Part shown: piece after piece, positions 1-10,787 of the stretch
Layout of the letters: every line of letters begins with the position of its first letter
Numbering within the stretch: position 1 is the first letter of the stretch
Assembly (NCBI GenBank): GCA_018398815.1
Contig: CM031615.1
Span: 55,905,715-55,969,714, forward strand
Source of the DNA: Conus ventricosus
Lineage: Eukaryota > Mollusca > Gastropoda > Neogastropoda > Conidae
Length of the DNA stretch: 64,000 bases
Direction: 5' to 3'
Notes under the pieces: model-generated
What the model was told of the DNA's origin: nothing
What the model saw: only the letters and a program-made list of their open reading frames with translations
Databases searched by the model: none
Position numbers and translations under genes: made by a program

Positions 1-448
1 ATGTGCAAGATGTCGATGAGAAAGCAGAACAGTGATACACAGTCATGTGCAATATTGCCTGCAGTGCATGGTATGCCATACCATGTTTGCAAGGTTGTGG
101 AAAAGTTGTTTTTTTAATCTTTGAGGAAAAAAAAGAAAGATGAAAGAAAAAAAACCCCATAGCAGACAGCTTCACAAATTCATTAATTCAAGAACAATTA
201 ATTTCTCAGTTGGATCAAATAAAAGTGGAAGTGCAGCCTTCAAATGTTTTTACTAGCAAAGTAGCTATTCGTTTTCTTTTTTTCTTTTTTTGTTGTTGTT
301 GAAATAAGTGTTCTGGTGCATTTTCTTCTCCTGTCAGGCCATTAGCATGCTTGAAAACATAAGTAGGAAGAGCAACAGGCAGGTAGGTAGGGAGAGAAAG
401 GGAGAGAATTTTTAGATCTTAAATGGTTCTGGCAGTGGGCGACACATT

Positions 449-748
449 TTTCTTCTCCTTTTTGTTCTTCTTCTTCTTCTTCTCCTTGTCCTTCTTGTTC
501 TTCTCCTTCTCCTTTTTCTTCTTCTTCTTCTCTTTGTTATTGTTGTTGTTCTTCTTCTTTTTCTCCTCCTCTTCTTCTTCTTCTTCTTCCTCTTCCTCTT
601 CTCCTCCTTCTCCTCCTCCTCCTCCTCCTCCTCCTTTTTCTTCTTCGTCGTCGTTGTCTTCGTCTTCTTTTCGTCTTCGTCGTCTTCACCATTTTCTTCT
701 TCTTTTTCTTCTTCTTCTTCTTTTTGCTATTAATATCATTTTTCCAAT
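449..748 (+). repeat. long pyrimidine tract, degenerate (TTC)n/(TCC)n
   Basis: About 300 bases, nearly all C and T on the + strand (TTC, TCC and TTCTTG units), ending about ten bases before the exon 1 acceptor. It acts, at least by position, as a very long polypyrimidine tract. The few interruptions are G in TTG and CGTCGT near 650-690. Confidence 0.9.
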
Positions 749-754
749 GCACAG

Positions 755-903
755 GCCAGTTTGGTAGTGTACAGTGGTCAAAATGTGAGACCTATCTTCT
801 GTACATTGCTGAGAAGAAGAAACCGAAGACGGCCAGTTTCTTCGAGACGGCTTCATCCAGCGATGATAAGGACAAGGGAGACAATGCTGAGGTCCCAATC
901 AAG
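755..903 (+). CDS. APEH: APEH exon 1 of window (propeller segment)
   Basis: The acceptor is AG at 753-754 and the donor is GTCTGT at 904. The exon needs one base from the preceding exon, then reads QFGSVQWSKCETYLLYIAEK, followed by KKPKTASFFE and an acidic stretch ending AEVPIK. This matches the APEH segment that in vertebrates reads like VSWSADETHLLYVAEKKRPK. It ends in phase 0, which fits exon 2. Immediately upstream is an unusually long pyrimidine tract (449-748). The preceding exon is not in the window. Confidence 0.88.
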
Positions 904-1225
904 GTCTGTGGCATGTGCATGTCAGTTGAAAGTGTAACTAACCTACAAACAACACCTTTTTTTTTTCGATGGAGGAAAAAACAACCAACAAATAGGTGTG
1001 TTTTATATTTTGCCCTTAGTACAGCAGGGATGAAAACTCCTCCGCCGTCTCCGCCGTTATTTTTTCGCATCTCCACCGAAAGAAAAAGTCTCCGCCGAAA
1101 AATTATTCGAAGAATGAAGCTCAGAAACGATCTCAACTTGTCTGCACAGCGAATTTCTTCTCTGTCGGTAATGTTCTTAAACGGCGTAGTTCTCATTCTG
1201 CTTCCTTCCAGTATCAATTCTCATC

Positions 1226-1572
1226 ATGGCGTCGATTCACAGTGAGAGTTTGCCGCGAGTGAGTGCAAACAAAACGAAAAAAAGAAAAGAAAGAAGTATG
1301 TGAACCACTAGAAGACCGAGTGGCAGCAGAAGGACGTGTATGACCGCAGAGTCACGGATGTAATAAGAAAACATGACAAAGACAGCGAATTTGAAGTGTT
1401 TTGCGAGCCTTGCCAAAAACGTGTCTACTTTGGTAGTCGTGGCTTTGTGGCAATCAGAGATCACATCGAGCGTCCCAGTCACCAACAGAAAATGTGTGTG
1501 TTTCCCACACCATTACAGCATGTTTTCAGATCATTGGGTATGCAACAATCTACGTTTAATTTCCAAAGATAG
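1226..1572 (+). pseudogene. hAT-type zinc-finger ORF fragment
   Basis: An ATG at 1226 opens a basic leader (MASIHSESLPR...) that stops at once. A second frame from 1336 encodes RRVTDVIRKHDKDSEFEVFC, then EPCQKRVYFGSRG and DHIERPSHQQK. The C-x2-C ... H-x5-H spacing resembles the N-terminal BED/TTF-like fingers of hAT transposases and their domesticated relatives. No transposase core follows. Best read as a truncated transposon remnant in intron 1. Confidence 0.5.
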
Positions 1573-1631
1573 TTTGACTCCTACTCTAAGTACTTCCACT
1601 CGTAGAGTCTTCAAAGCAAGGGAAAAACGTC

Positions 1632-2105
1632 AAAGTGACAAAAAGAATATAAAAGAACAAATGACATCAAAATAAACTGATGTCACAACAGTATTGTGTA
1701 ACACTTTTCCCCTGGTATAATGCAAACGTTTGCTACATTTGTTAAGTATAACAGCCCCCCTATGAAATCCTTTTCCACCAGCCCACTCCCCTCACTACCT
1801 AGTCCTCTTCTCCTCCTCCTCCCCCAACCCCCACCCTCGCCCCACAACACACATACCCCACACACTTCGCCCCCTCCCCCCACCCCCGTCCCCACCTCAC
1901 ATACACACACACAAACACCCCCTCCCCTCCCCACACACGCACACAATCACCCCCCCCCCCCACACACACACACACCACACACACACACACGCACACACTT
2001 GTCAAGGGGGGGGGGGGAGGATGTGATTAGTTGTAAGTGGGGGGGGGTGTACTGTTGTGACATCAGTTTGTTTTTATGTCATTTGTTCTTTTATGTTCTT
2101 TTTTG
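1632..2105. repeat. inverted repeat around CA-rich low-complexity DNA
   Basis: The sequence at about 1632-1703 (AAAAGAACAAATGACATCA...) recurs in reverse complement at about 2050-2105 (...GATGTCATTTGTTCTTTT-like). Between the arms is C-rich and CA-rich sequence with CCCCCTCC and (CA)n runs. The arms may be the ends of a small transposon related to the zinc-finger fragment before it. Confidence 0.55.
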
Positions 2106-2117
2106 TGTTTAGTGTTT

Positions 2118-2152
2118 CCTGACGAAGGGTCTAAGGCCCAAAAGCTTCAGTT
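2118..2152 (+). other. degenerate hammerhead-like motif
   Basis: CTGACGA is followed by a short GGG/CCC stem and then AAAA in place of GAAA, with a palindromic AAGCTTC after it. The order resembles a hammerhead ribozyme core, but the changed GAAA box makes activity unlikely. The same order is better preserved at 8486, 44911 and 11056. Confidence 0.35.
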
Positions 2153-3690
2153 TTTTTGTTTTTGTTTTTTCAAAAGGACTTCAAAGTAATCATTTTTCAT
2201 ATTGTGTTTATTGAAGTCCAGCAGTCGTTTTCATACATCTGATTTACTTAGTTTGATTTCCCACTCTGATTTACTTATCTACAGGCCTTATTCTTTATGT
2301 CCTGAAAGCACTGTTTGTCAAATTTTCTTTAGCTAGAGTTCTGAGGATTCATCATACTAAATGTTTGTCTCAATTGACATAGTCTCTTTCCACATCAGTC
2401 TCAGTTTTCATGGTGTTGAAAGCTGTTCTATAGAATGAGTTGTTTAGAAGCAAGAAAGTGATTTCTAAAGATTTTTATGCCTTATTTAATACAAAATATG
2501 CTTCAGCTTCAGGGGGCGCTGTCCCCTGACCCCCGCCGGGCTGTTGCCCATGTACCCCACTGGGGGCCCATGGTGAACCCCCAGATCCCCGCCAATCTCC
2601 TCTTTTTTTTAAAAACTGTTTTCATCCCTGGTACAGGGGGCAACATAGGCAGTACAAAATTGAGAAGAAAATCTATGTCTAGCAAATATTCTCATTGTAA
2701 ACAAAACAAAGTGATCCTGGTAGGGATGCTTGGAGGTCTCGCAGCTTAAACTGTGCAGCCGCAGTCTGGAAATTAAATTGTACCTGTGTTCATGACAGAT
2801 TTTGCTTAAAATTTTTGTGTGTGTTTCTTATTACATTCCTGATTTGCTTCATGTGGTTGACTAGGTTCTAAACAATGTACAAACAAACAAAAAACAAAGC
2901 AACAATACTTAAAACAACAGTCATATGAGAGCAAGGAATAAGTGTGAGAAAGAAATCAGCCTGTAACATGTTTTGTATTTGAGTGCACCTATGTGAGAGA
3001 ATGTATGACCTGTTCAGGGGAATTGCGACCAAATCCTGTTGCTGTGAATCGTGCAACAGCTCAAAACAGTATTTAGATTCAGTGTGGGTAAATCTTAGAC
3101 TTTCGGTTATAAGATTCTGTAAAGAGTAATAATTAATGTATATAGATTCCTGGTAATGGAAATCTCAACCTGACCTACATCATTTGTTATCACCTTTTCC
3201 CAGCCGTGATGCAGAGCCAGCAATTAGGGTCCCTTATTTGTGAGAAGGGGTCACGTATGTTTCAATATGTTTGATCTTTGATGATTTTTTTTCTTTGTCA
3301 GCAGTTACAGTTTGTGATTCATTGGTTAATATTAACACAACGGAAAGCGACACAAATTAAAATAGTGCAAATATTGTACAATTTTGTATCTAAGTAAGTG
3401 TTGTACCTTTAGTGCAGTGTGGTATTTGTTACACTAACAATGAATATTGGCATTTTTTAAGAGAGTTTGAGAGGAGCCTTTGATCTTGATATGTGGGTCA
3501 TATATAAGGTATGTGACTGAATAGCTTTATACAATCAAGGTTTAAAAAAAAAAAAAAATTGAGAGGAGCTATTGATCTTAATATGTGGGTCATATGTATA
3601 CATGACTGAACAGCTTTATACTATGAAGGTGAAATGCGTTATTGATTTTTGGAGGAGACACCTGGCAACACCTGGTTGGAGTACACCCAC
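2153..3690. other. intron 1 sequence, nothing recognised except a GC-rich patch
   Basis: AT-rich intron without a supportable ORF. A GC-rich patch of about 100 bases (2508-2610, with GGGGGCGCTGTCCCCTGACC) looks like a dispersed-repeat fragment. A short local duplication occurs at 3465-3520 and 3558-3625 (GAGAGGAGC...GATCTT...ATATGTGGGTCATAT). Confidence 0.5.
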
Positions 3691-3694
3691 ACAA

Positions 3695-5470
3695 CTGCAA
3701 CGGGAGTATGGTGTACCAGTGGTGCATGAAGCATACAGAGTGCACACTTGAACACAGGTCATTGTATTTTTGCAGGTAGAGGTTTAACTGCAGTATGAGT
3801 ATGGTGCACTGTCAGCACCATAAGCTCACAAAGTGTGCACTGTGACACTGCGTTGGGCAGGAGGGAAGGAGGTGTGTGCACCAAAAGTATGGTGTACCAT
3901 TACTGCCATAGGCACACACAGTGTAACACACCGCGTGATGCTGCTGCAATAGGGAGAGGAGTATCTATGCCAGCCAGGAGCGTGGTGAACCACTGGCATG
4001 TAAAGTGCTTTCTGTAGCACCTGCTTGTGATGTGGCAATACGGAGGGAAGGACCTAAATCAGGAGTATGGTGTACTGTTAGTGCCATTAGTGCACAAAGT
4101 GCACTCAGTATCTCCAGTTTGTGGTATTTCAACAGTGGAAGTACTGACTTTGGAAGCATGGTGTTCTGCTACCACCATTGGCGCACACATGTGCACTCTG
4201 TAGGCAGTGTTTCAGCAGGGAAGGGAAGTACCTATGCAGGAGTATGGTGTACCATTAGTGCCAATGACACACAAAGTGTAGACTGTAGTACCTAGTTGCG
4301 ATGTTGCGACAGGGGGAGAAGTATTTCACTAGGAGTATGGTGTTCTATTAGCAACAGAAGCACATAAAATGCACGTTGTAAGACCTGACTGCAGTATTGC
4401 CACAAACAGGAGAGTACTTCAGCAGAGTATGGTGCACCATTAGTAACAAAATGCACGTTGTAAGACCTGACTGCAGTATTGCCACAGGGAGGAGAGTACT
4501 TCAGCAGTGTATGGTGCGCCCTTAGTAACAATATGCATGTTGTAAGACCTGACTGCGATATTGTCACAGGGAGGGGAGTTCTTCAACAGAGTATGGTGCA
4601 CTGTTAGTAACAAAATGCGCGTTGTAAGACCGACTGCGGTATTGTCACAGAGAGGGGAGTCCTTCAACAGGGTGTGGTGCACCCTTAGTAACAAAATGCA
4701 TGTTGTAAGACCGACTGCAGTATTGTCACAGGGAGGGGAGTTTTTTTTAACAGAGTATGGTGCACCATTAGCAACAGAGTGCATGTTGTAAGACCTGACT
4801 GAGGTATTGCAACAGGGAGGGAGTACTTCAGCAGAGTATGGTGAACCGTTAGCAACAAAATGCACATTGGAAGACCTGACTGTGGTATTGCAACAGGCAG
4901 GGGAGTACTTCAACAGGAGTAAGGTGCACCATTAGCAACAAAATGCGCATTGTAAGACCCGACTGTGGTATTGCAACAGGGAGGGGAGTGCTTCAACAGG
5001 AGTAAGGTGCATCATTAGCAACAAAATGCGCATTGTAAGACCCGACTGTGGTATTGCAACAGGGAGGGAGTGCTTCAACAGGAGTAAGGTGCATCATTAG
5101 CAACAAAATGCACATTGTAAGACCCGACTGTGGTATTGCAACAGGGAGGGGAGTGCTTCAACAGGAGTAAGGTGCATCATTAGCAACAAAATGCACATTG
5201 TAAGACCTAACTGTGGTATTGCAACAGGGAGGGGAGTACTTCAATATAAGTATGGTGTACCATTAGCAACAAAATGCACATTGTAAGACCTGACTGCAGT
5301 GTTGCGACAGGGAGGGGAGTACCTGTACCAGGATTGTGGTGTACCATAAGCAACAAAATGCACATTGTATGATTTGACTGCGGTGTTGCGACAGGGGTAT
5401 GGTGTACCATTAGCAACATAATGCACATTGTAAAACCTGACTGTGGTGTTGCGACAGGGAGGGGAGTACC
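3695..5470 (+). repeat. 84-bp minisatellite ending at APEH exon 2
   Basis: About 18-20 tandem units. The 3' units are 82-84 bp, with GAGTAAGGTGCATCATTAGC, then ...TGTAAGACCTGACTG... and ...GCAACAGGGAGGGGAGT; the upstream units are more diverged. Every unit carries a CAG|GGAGGGGAGT segment equal to the exon 2 acceptor and its first bases. The array probably arose by amplification of the intron-exon border. Confidence 0.92.
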
Positions 5471-5595
5471 TGCACCAGGAGTCATGGGGGGAGCAGCTGG
5501 TGGAGCGTCATCACACCGTCATCTGTCGACTGACGATCAGCAGCAATGTGGTGACGCTGTTGGCCCAGGTGCCAAGCAGCTATTCACCTGGACAG
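5458..5595 (+). CDS. APEH: APEH exon 2 of window
   Basis: The acceptor is GCGACAG ending at 5457 and the donor is GTAGGT at 5596. It is 138 nt, phase 0 at both ends. The product starts GGEYLHQESWGEQLVERHH and ends VPSSYSPGQ, aligning without gaps to the APEH segment around FVFYEDWGE...VPENVSPGQ. The acceptor and the first 20 or so exon bases also occur, diverged, in every unit of the 84-bp tandem repeat just upstream. The exon therefore sits directly at the end of the array. Confidence 0.88.
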
Positions 5596-6279
5596 GTAGG
5601 TCAAGGCTATGGCGTCAAGAGTTGTGGTGGCAGAACATGCTCACTTTGGCAAAACAATACAGGACAGTGGATAGCGTATCTTACTTAAATAAGCTGTATT
5701 TATTAATACAATGCAGTACTATCTTGTAAAGTACAATCAGTTTAATTAAACGTACAATATAATGCTGTGCAATGCCGTTTTATTGAAATGTAAAAGAATG
5801 AATCTGAGTTACAAATGCTTGTGTTTGTTGTGCATTCTCACATGAGGTTGAAGTATGCAATAAAACAATGACTGCAAACAGTCAAATAAGAATGGAAGCA
5901 GCTTTTGATCTGCTGCAAGACAACTGTAACTGACTTTGAACTTGTAAACGTATCTAAATAAAATCAGTGGCATACGTCGATATTGTATACTGTATTATAT
6001 AACTTGATAATGATGACATATTTCCTATGTGTGAAATTTGAGTTGCTGTTCTCAGGCAGGTTGAGTTCCCCCGTATTATACTATTCACTTTTTCCTTTTT
6101 TTTCCCCCCCATGTCTGCATATGTGACCACAGAAATTCTCCAGGGAAAGCTTGCTCGATGTGATTTTAGTGCAGATTAGTGCTCTCTGCTCAGGGGACCT
6201 TGCCATATCATTTTATCCAGGGCTCACGTTGAAGTGCATTTTGCACATTGTGACATACAAAGTATGCCTCCGTCACTTT
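5596..6279. other. intron 2, AT-rich, nothing recognised
   Basis: No gene, RNA or clear repeat seen. High A+T, with T runs near 6090. Confidence 0.5.
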
Positions 6280-6345
6280 AGGTAATACTTTAAAAATATC
6301 TCTGTGCTTGTAACAAGCACGGAGATATTTTTAAAGTATTACCTT
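6280..6345. repeat. near-perfect palindrome, about 31-bp stem, 3-base loop
   Basis: AGGTAATACTTTAAAAATAT... and its reverse complement ending ATATTTTTAAAGTATTACCTT flank a tiny loop near 6312, with one G:T mismatch. A second palindrome, CTACTGTGGTAACCACAGTAG, follows at about 6361-6383. They look like a small inverted-repeat element in intron 2. Confidence 0.85.
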
Positions 6346-6671
6346 GCAGCAGATCAAAAGCTACTGTGGTAACCACAGTAGATCAAGTTTGTCACTGGAA
6401 CAAAACTGGAAAGTATCAAAAACAAATCATTTACAGGTTTCACTAATCAGTGTTGAATTTTTTTTTTTAAAGTGCCTTGATTTCTTGATGCACCAAACCC
6501 AAGTAGTCCCAGCCACAGCACACCTCATGCAGCACATGAGAAAATAAAAAGAACTCACCAAGCACTGCCCCAGTGCAAAGACAAAATGGCGATGTTGAAA
6601 CATGGATGAAATGCAGATGAAGCAATTCAGACAGACAGTGACGACCCGTTGGAGTTCAAGTCTGATGGTCA

Positions 6672-6775
6672 AGGGACTGCTGAAAAACAATAGCCACAGG
6701 GACACCTACTAACCCCGAAGAAAATGTTGAAAAACAATAGCCAGAGGGAGCCCTGCTAACCCCAAAGACAAATGT
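6672..6775. repeat. direct duplication of about 46-52 bp
   Basis: TGAAAAACAATAGCCA, a diverged GGGA...CTACTAACCCC and AAAGA occur twice in tandem (about 6679-6722 and 6729-6772). Confidence 0.7.
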
Positions 6776-6952
6776 ACTGCCACAAAGTGTACTTGAGAGG
6801 GTCAGGGTGAAAAAAATCAGCTTCACTGATTTTCTTGCATTTTAGACAACCACGTTATTCTGAAAGTCATTTGTGGGTAAATTATAAGAATGCTTTGCGC
6901 AAGTGCAGCACTTGGTCTTGGTTTAAAGAGAGCTGGTTACTGTGTGTTGCAG

Positions 6953-7076
6953 GTTCTCTGGGGGCCCGACAATCACGTGGTGTTTGTCGCCTGGTGCCAT
7001 GAGCCGTTCAGACTGGGGCTGAGATTCTGTGTGGAAAGGAGGTGTGTATATGGTGGACCTGCCTGTAGAGCAAAAG
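6953..7076 (+). CDS. APEH: APEH exon 3 of window, frame disturbed
   Basis: The acceptor is TTGCAG ending at 6952. The first part reads VLWGPDNHVVFVAWCHEPFR then LGLRFCVERR, a strong match to the APEH hallmark VVFVGWWHEPFRLGIRFC. After VERR (about 7040) homology continues one base further on, as VYMVDLPVEQK (family: LYYVDLIGGK), so the frame shifts inside the exon. The likely donor is GTGTGG at 7077, and the 3' end is one base short for joining exon 4 in the shifted frame. Either a few bases were lost or miscalled in assembly, or the gene copy is damaged. Confidence 0.82.
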
Positions 7077-7639
7077 GTGTGGTGTTGGTTCATGGCCTGT
7101 GGAAATACCATCACCTGTTGTGATGGCACAGTAAAATGATATCTAGTAATTCCGTGAACAAAATGAAGGCACCATACTGTTTGTGTCAACGTATTAGACT
7201 AAATGCTTGCGAGAATTATTTTTTTAGTATCTTCTGGAAGGAACCCAGAAATGACAACGCCAGGTATCGTATCAATAGACTGTCGAACAGGAAACGGGAT
7301 TTGTTGATTGTCACCAAATCCATGAGCTTGTTAGCCCCAGGCATGTATTTTGCCATGACTCCATGTTTAAGGCCACCCTACAGGATACAGTGAAGATGAA
7401 CGTTCCAAAGGCAGACAGAATATGGACAAAATGAAAATCTGGAATGGTCACAATATCTGTGTCATGTTGTCCTTGACTGTAGAAACAGAGGAGATCTCGC
7501 AGCCCAAGTGTCTCATGTGCAAACTTTTGCAACCTGATGTCATGGAACAATAATAAAAACTGATAATTTGTCTGTGAACGTATGATAAAAGGGATGCATT
7601 TTCCTATATTCTGCTGTTTGAAGATCTTAGCGTTCCTGA

Positions 7640-8095
7640 ATGTTTGAAGACAATGTTTGGAATGTTGTGTGCATTGTGTGTTTTGGTCACCTTCTTGTCT
7701 TTCAAGCCCACACACAGTGGCATTACTACAATGGTTAGAATGTTGTGTGGAGTGTGTGTTTTGGCTGCTTTGTTGTCTTTCACAAACAGTGGCAATACTA
7801 CAATGTTTAGAATGTTGTGTAGAGTGTGTGTTTTGGCTGCCTTGTCTTCCAAGCCCACGGACAGTGGCATTATTACAATGTTTAGAATGTTGTGTAGTGT
7901 GTGTTTTGGCTGCCTTGTGTTCCAAGCCCACACACAGTGGCAATACTACAATGTTTAGAATGTTGTGTGTATTGTGTGCTTTGGCTTTCTTGTCATCTTC
8001 CAAGCCCACACACAGTGGCAATACTACAATGTTTAGAATGTCGTGTAGAGTGTGTGTTTTGGTTGCCTAGTCTTTCAAGCCCACACACAGTGGCG
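7640..8095 (+). repeat. minisatellite, unit about 72-78 bp
   Basis: About six units built on ACAGTGGCAATACTACAATG, TTTAGAATGTTGTGT, GTGTGTTTTGGCTGCC and TCCAAGCCCACAC. It runs into a SINE-like body at 8095. The ORFs across it are repeat translations, not genes. Confidence 0.92.
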
Positions 8096-9075
8096 TTACA
8101 CCCGTGCTGCTCCTGGCTTTCCCATGCACAGCCACACCCATTGTCCTATGGGGCCCCAGGCACTGCAGTCCACAGGGAGCAGTCGGCGTCAAATTGTAAT
8201 GAGGCAACCCACCAGAGAAGACACTGCACTGCCTGTTAAGACCTAACATATGCAGGATATCACCGACAAAACCCAATATCAATGACTATGATTGCTTAGT
8301 TAGATTTATTTTAAAAAATATTTATAAGTCTGTGCCGAAAAACATAGACAAACAAATCATATGACAAAACACGACACATTTCGACCTCTTAGGTCTTCCT
8401 CAGGCAAGATTCAACCCCAGTCTTGTTCCGAATTGGATGAAGATTGCTCGTTCATTTTCGTTGTCCTGAGTGGTGTGTATTTTGCCTGAAGAAGACCTAA
8501 GAGGTTGAAATGCGTCGTGTTTTGTCTTGTGATTCGTTTGTCTATGTTTTTCGGCGGAACCCTACAAACACTTTAAAAAATTTGTTTAGATTTATGCCTC
8601 CAGCCGCATCACTTTGCAACTAGATTGCTTGGTTGTGGACCCAGAGAGTACACATCCTATTTTGGAGGTGTCCACAGCGTCCATGCAGTGTTAGTCCCAA
8701 TGAACTTTCTGATAACCGACTTCAGTGCTAACTCATCATGAATGTGGGCGTAGAGAGAAAATTGAAAGTTACTCCACGGGCAGGGCATGAAGGGTCACAT
8801 CATTTGAGACTTTATGAAGGTCAGCGAGGACGTGGATGATGGAGATGATGCTGTGGGGTACCATTCTGGTTTAAGATTACATGGTAGTATTCAACACTTT
8901 GGTTCATTTTATTCTCTGTTATCAAGCAGGCCAGAGAGATACAGACACCTGCAGGGTTAGGTAATGAGATTTGAACACTTCTGAAGATGCATTCATTCAG
9001 TGGATGGATTTCAACTGTTGTACCAGGTTCCTGGGGTTTTTTCCTGAAGACTTTCAGAGTATTGACTGTCAAATG
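8095..9075 (-). mobile_element. SINE-like body, copy 1, split by a fold-back insertion
   Basis: Segments 8095-8290 and 8620-9075 match the retroelement at 42230-42965 in the same order (CCACAGGGAGCAGTC..., GACACTGCACTGC..., ATTGCTTGGT..., ACACCTGCAG..., ATTCA/TAAGTGGATG). The tRNA-like head and poly-A tail are not present in this copy. The fold-back element 8302-8622 interrupts it. Confidence 0.7.
8302..8622 (+). mobile_element. fold-back element with hammerhead-like end motifs, 12-bp target duplication
   Basis: Both ends carry the same motif in opposite orientation: reverse copy at about 8345-8405, forward copy at about 8481-8545, ending TGTTTTGTCTTGTGATTCGT. The forward motif is CTGAAGA at 8486-8492, stem 8494-8498 with 8502-8506, GAAA at 8507-8510, then TGCGTC. 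GATTGCTTAGTT precedes and GATTGCTTGGTT follows the element, a target duplication inside the SINE-like copy. An extra A separates CTGAAGA from the stem. Confidence 0.7.
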
Positions 9076-10300
9076 CCGTGGTTGATAGCTGCCAGCCTTT
9101 CATAATCTTTCTGGAAATTCCCTAATTTAGAAAATATTTCAAAAGTCCCAAATCTTGTGAAAAAATACATAATTTCAAAATTGTATTCAGGATATGGGTT
9201 GTAGGAGGTCATTTTTTAATAGGGATGGTAAAACATGCAAAATAAATTCTAAATGATGTGCTGTGGTTTAGGGCAATTACATGTTTGGAAAAATGATTTT
9301 TCTTTTTAAACTCCACATTGATCAGTTGAAACATATGCAAGTTAGAAATAACTTTCAGTCAAAAACCAAACTGCCCCCTCTTCACTTGTTCACCTCCTTC
9401 ATCTGGTTCACAAATTCGGATTTCATAAGGTTGGCAGCCATGCATGATGACAAAGTGTTGATCTGTATAGGTTCGTTTTAAGTGGCTGCTGTGATGCATT
9501 CAGTGATTCATACAGAAAGATTGGAATTATGTGTTTGCCAAGACTAGGATATCAGCCACTTGATTTGCCAGTCTTGGTCATTTGCAAATACTGGGAAATT
9601 TCATCCCAGTCTTGACAGCAGTCAGCAATGGTGTATGTATACGCTTGCAAGTTTCTTCTGTCAAACTCTGCAGTTGTGATAATTGTTAAAGGCAGTTTTT
9701 TTTGTTTGTTTTTTTAGCTGTTCATCTGTACAATTGTATTGACTGCTTGTTCAGTCGTTCACAGAGCTTTTGCAACTCTTTTAATTTCTGCATTTTGTTT
9801 GTTTGTTTTTTCAGCTTTTGCTGTGAACAGAAGTTATGACAAGCATTACAGTTTCATTTGAGCTTCTTTCACCTTGGTGTTTGTAGATGCAGCTGTTGAA
9901 AAAATAGGTCTGGTGAGCATGCTTCTTAGATCATCCTGTATTGTCGGCTTTTTCGCATTCATTTGCTCCAGTTCACATCCCTTGACCTTTAACTCACATA
10001 GTACAGGGATGACCTTTAACTCTCTTAGAACAATAATTGGTGAATACAAGCACATTTTTTTTTCTTTTCTGAAAATTTGAATTAATTAGACTCAACTCTT
10101 CAGGTCTTGTTGATTTGAAAGAGAAATAATTATTGTTGTACTTGGATCGGTAAGATTTGAATAGTGGTATTTGTTCAGTTTAAGACGATCACTGGATGTG
10201 ATTTTTCTACGTTCTGCTAATGAGTTTGCAATTCTTCTGTTCATACAGGAGTTGTGTGTTCAAGGCCAGTTTTGATGGAGGAGAATGTGGTAAGAAATAA
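9076..10300. other. intron 3, nothing recognised
   Basis: AT-rich intron with T runs and TTTGTTTG stretches. No gene or element could be supported. Confidence 0.5.
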
Positions 10301-10305
10301 TTTTA

Positions 10306-10445
10306 TTTGAGTCTGTGTGTGAGAATGCAAGTGGGAGTGTGTGTGTGGGCATGTATGCATGAGCTATGCATATTTTTGTGTGGTAGGCGTGTGTATGAGT
10401 AGATATCGCAGTGTATGTATGTGTGTGTTAGAGAGAGAGAGACAA
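10306..10445. repeat. degenerate (GT)n / (GA)n microsatellite
   Basis: GTGTGTGTG blocks mixed with GTATGTATG, ending in GAGAGAGAGA. Confidence 0.85.
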
Positions 10446-10787
10446 ACATACACTTGCGTATCATATTTTCATATCTTGCTGTCGGTGAACTGGAATTTCT
10501 GTCCAACCCCTTCCTCTTGCCACCTCCTTTCTTCTCCCCCCACCGTCCTTCTCCTAACCCCCCTCCAACACTCCAAAAGTCACTCATGTTTACTTGCTGT
10601 ACAGATTTCTTTTAACGTTTATTGTGCTTTTGTGAATCTAACGTAGCACTTTACAAACAGCTGAACAAGCAAAAAGGTGCATGCAGAAATCAAAAAAAAA
10701 GTCAGTTTTTTCTTCGATTATTTTGAATGCATGATCAGCATGATAATGTAAAGAGAATCAATTACAACATGTTTCTGTGTGTTCTGA

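Noticed and set aside
423..767. ORF of Phe/Ser/Pro-rich protein
   Set aside because: Translation of the TTC/TCC repeat; the polypyrimidine tract explains it.
3695..5470. CRISPR-like array
   Set aside because: Units are continuous tandem copies of about 84 bp with no unique spacers, and the genome is eukaryotic.
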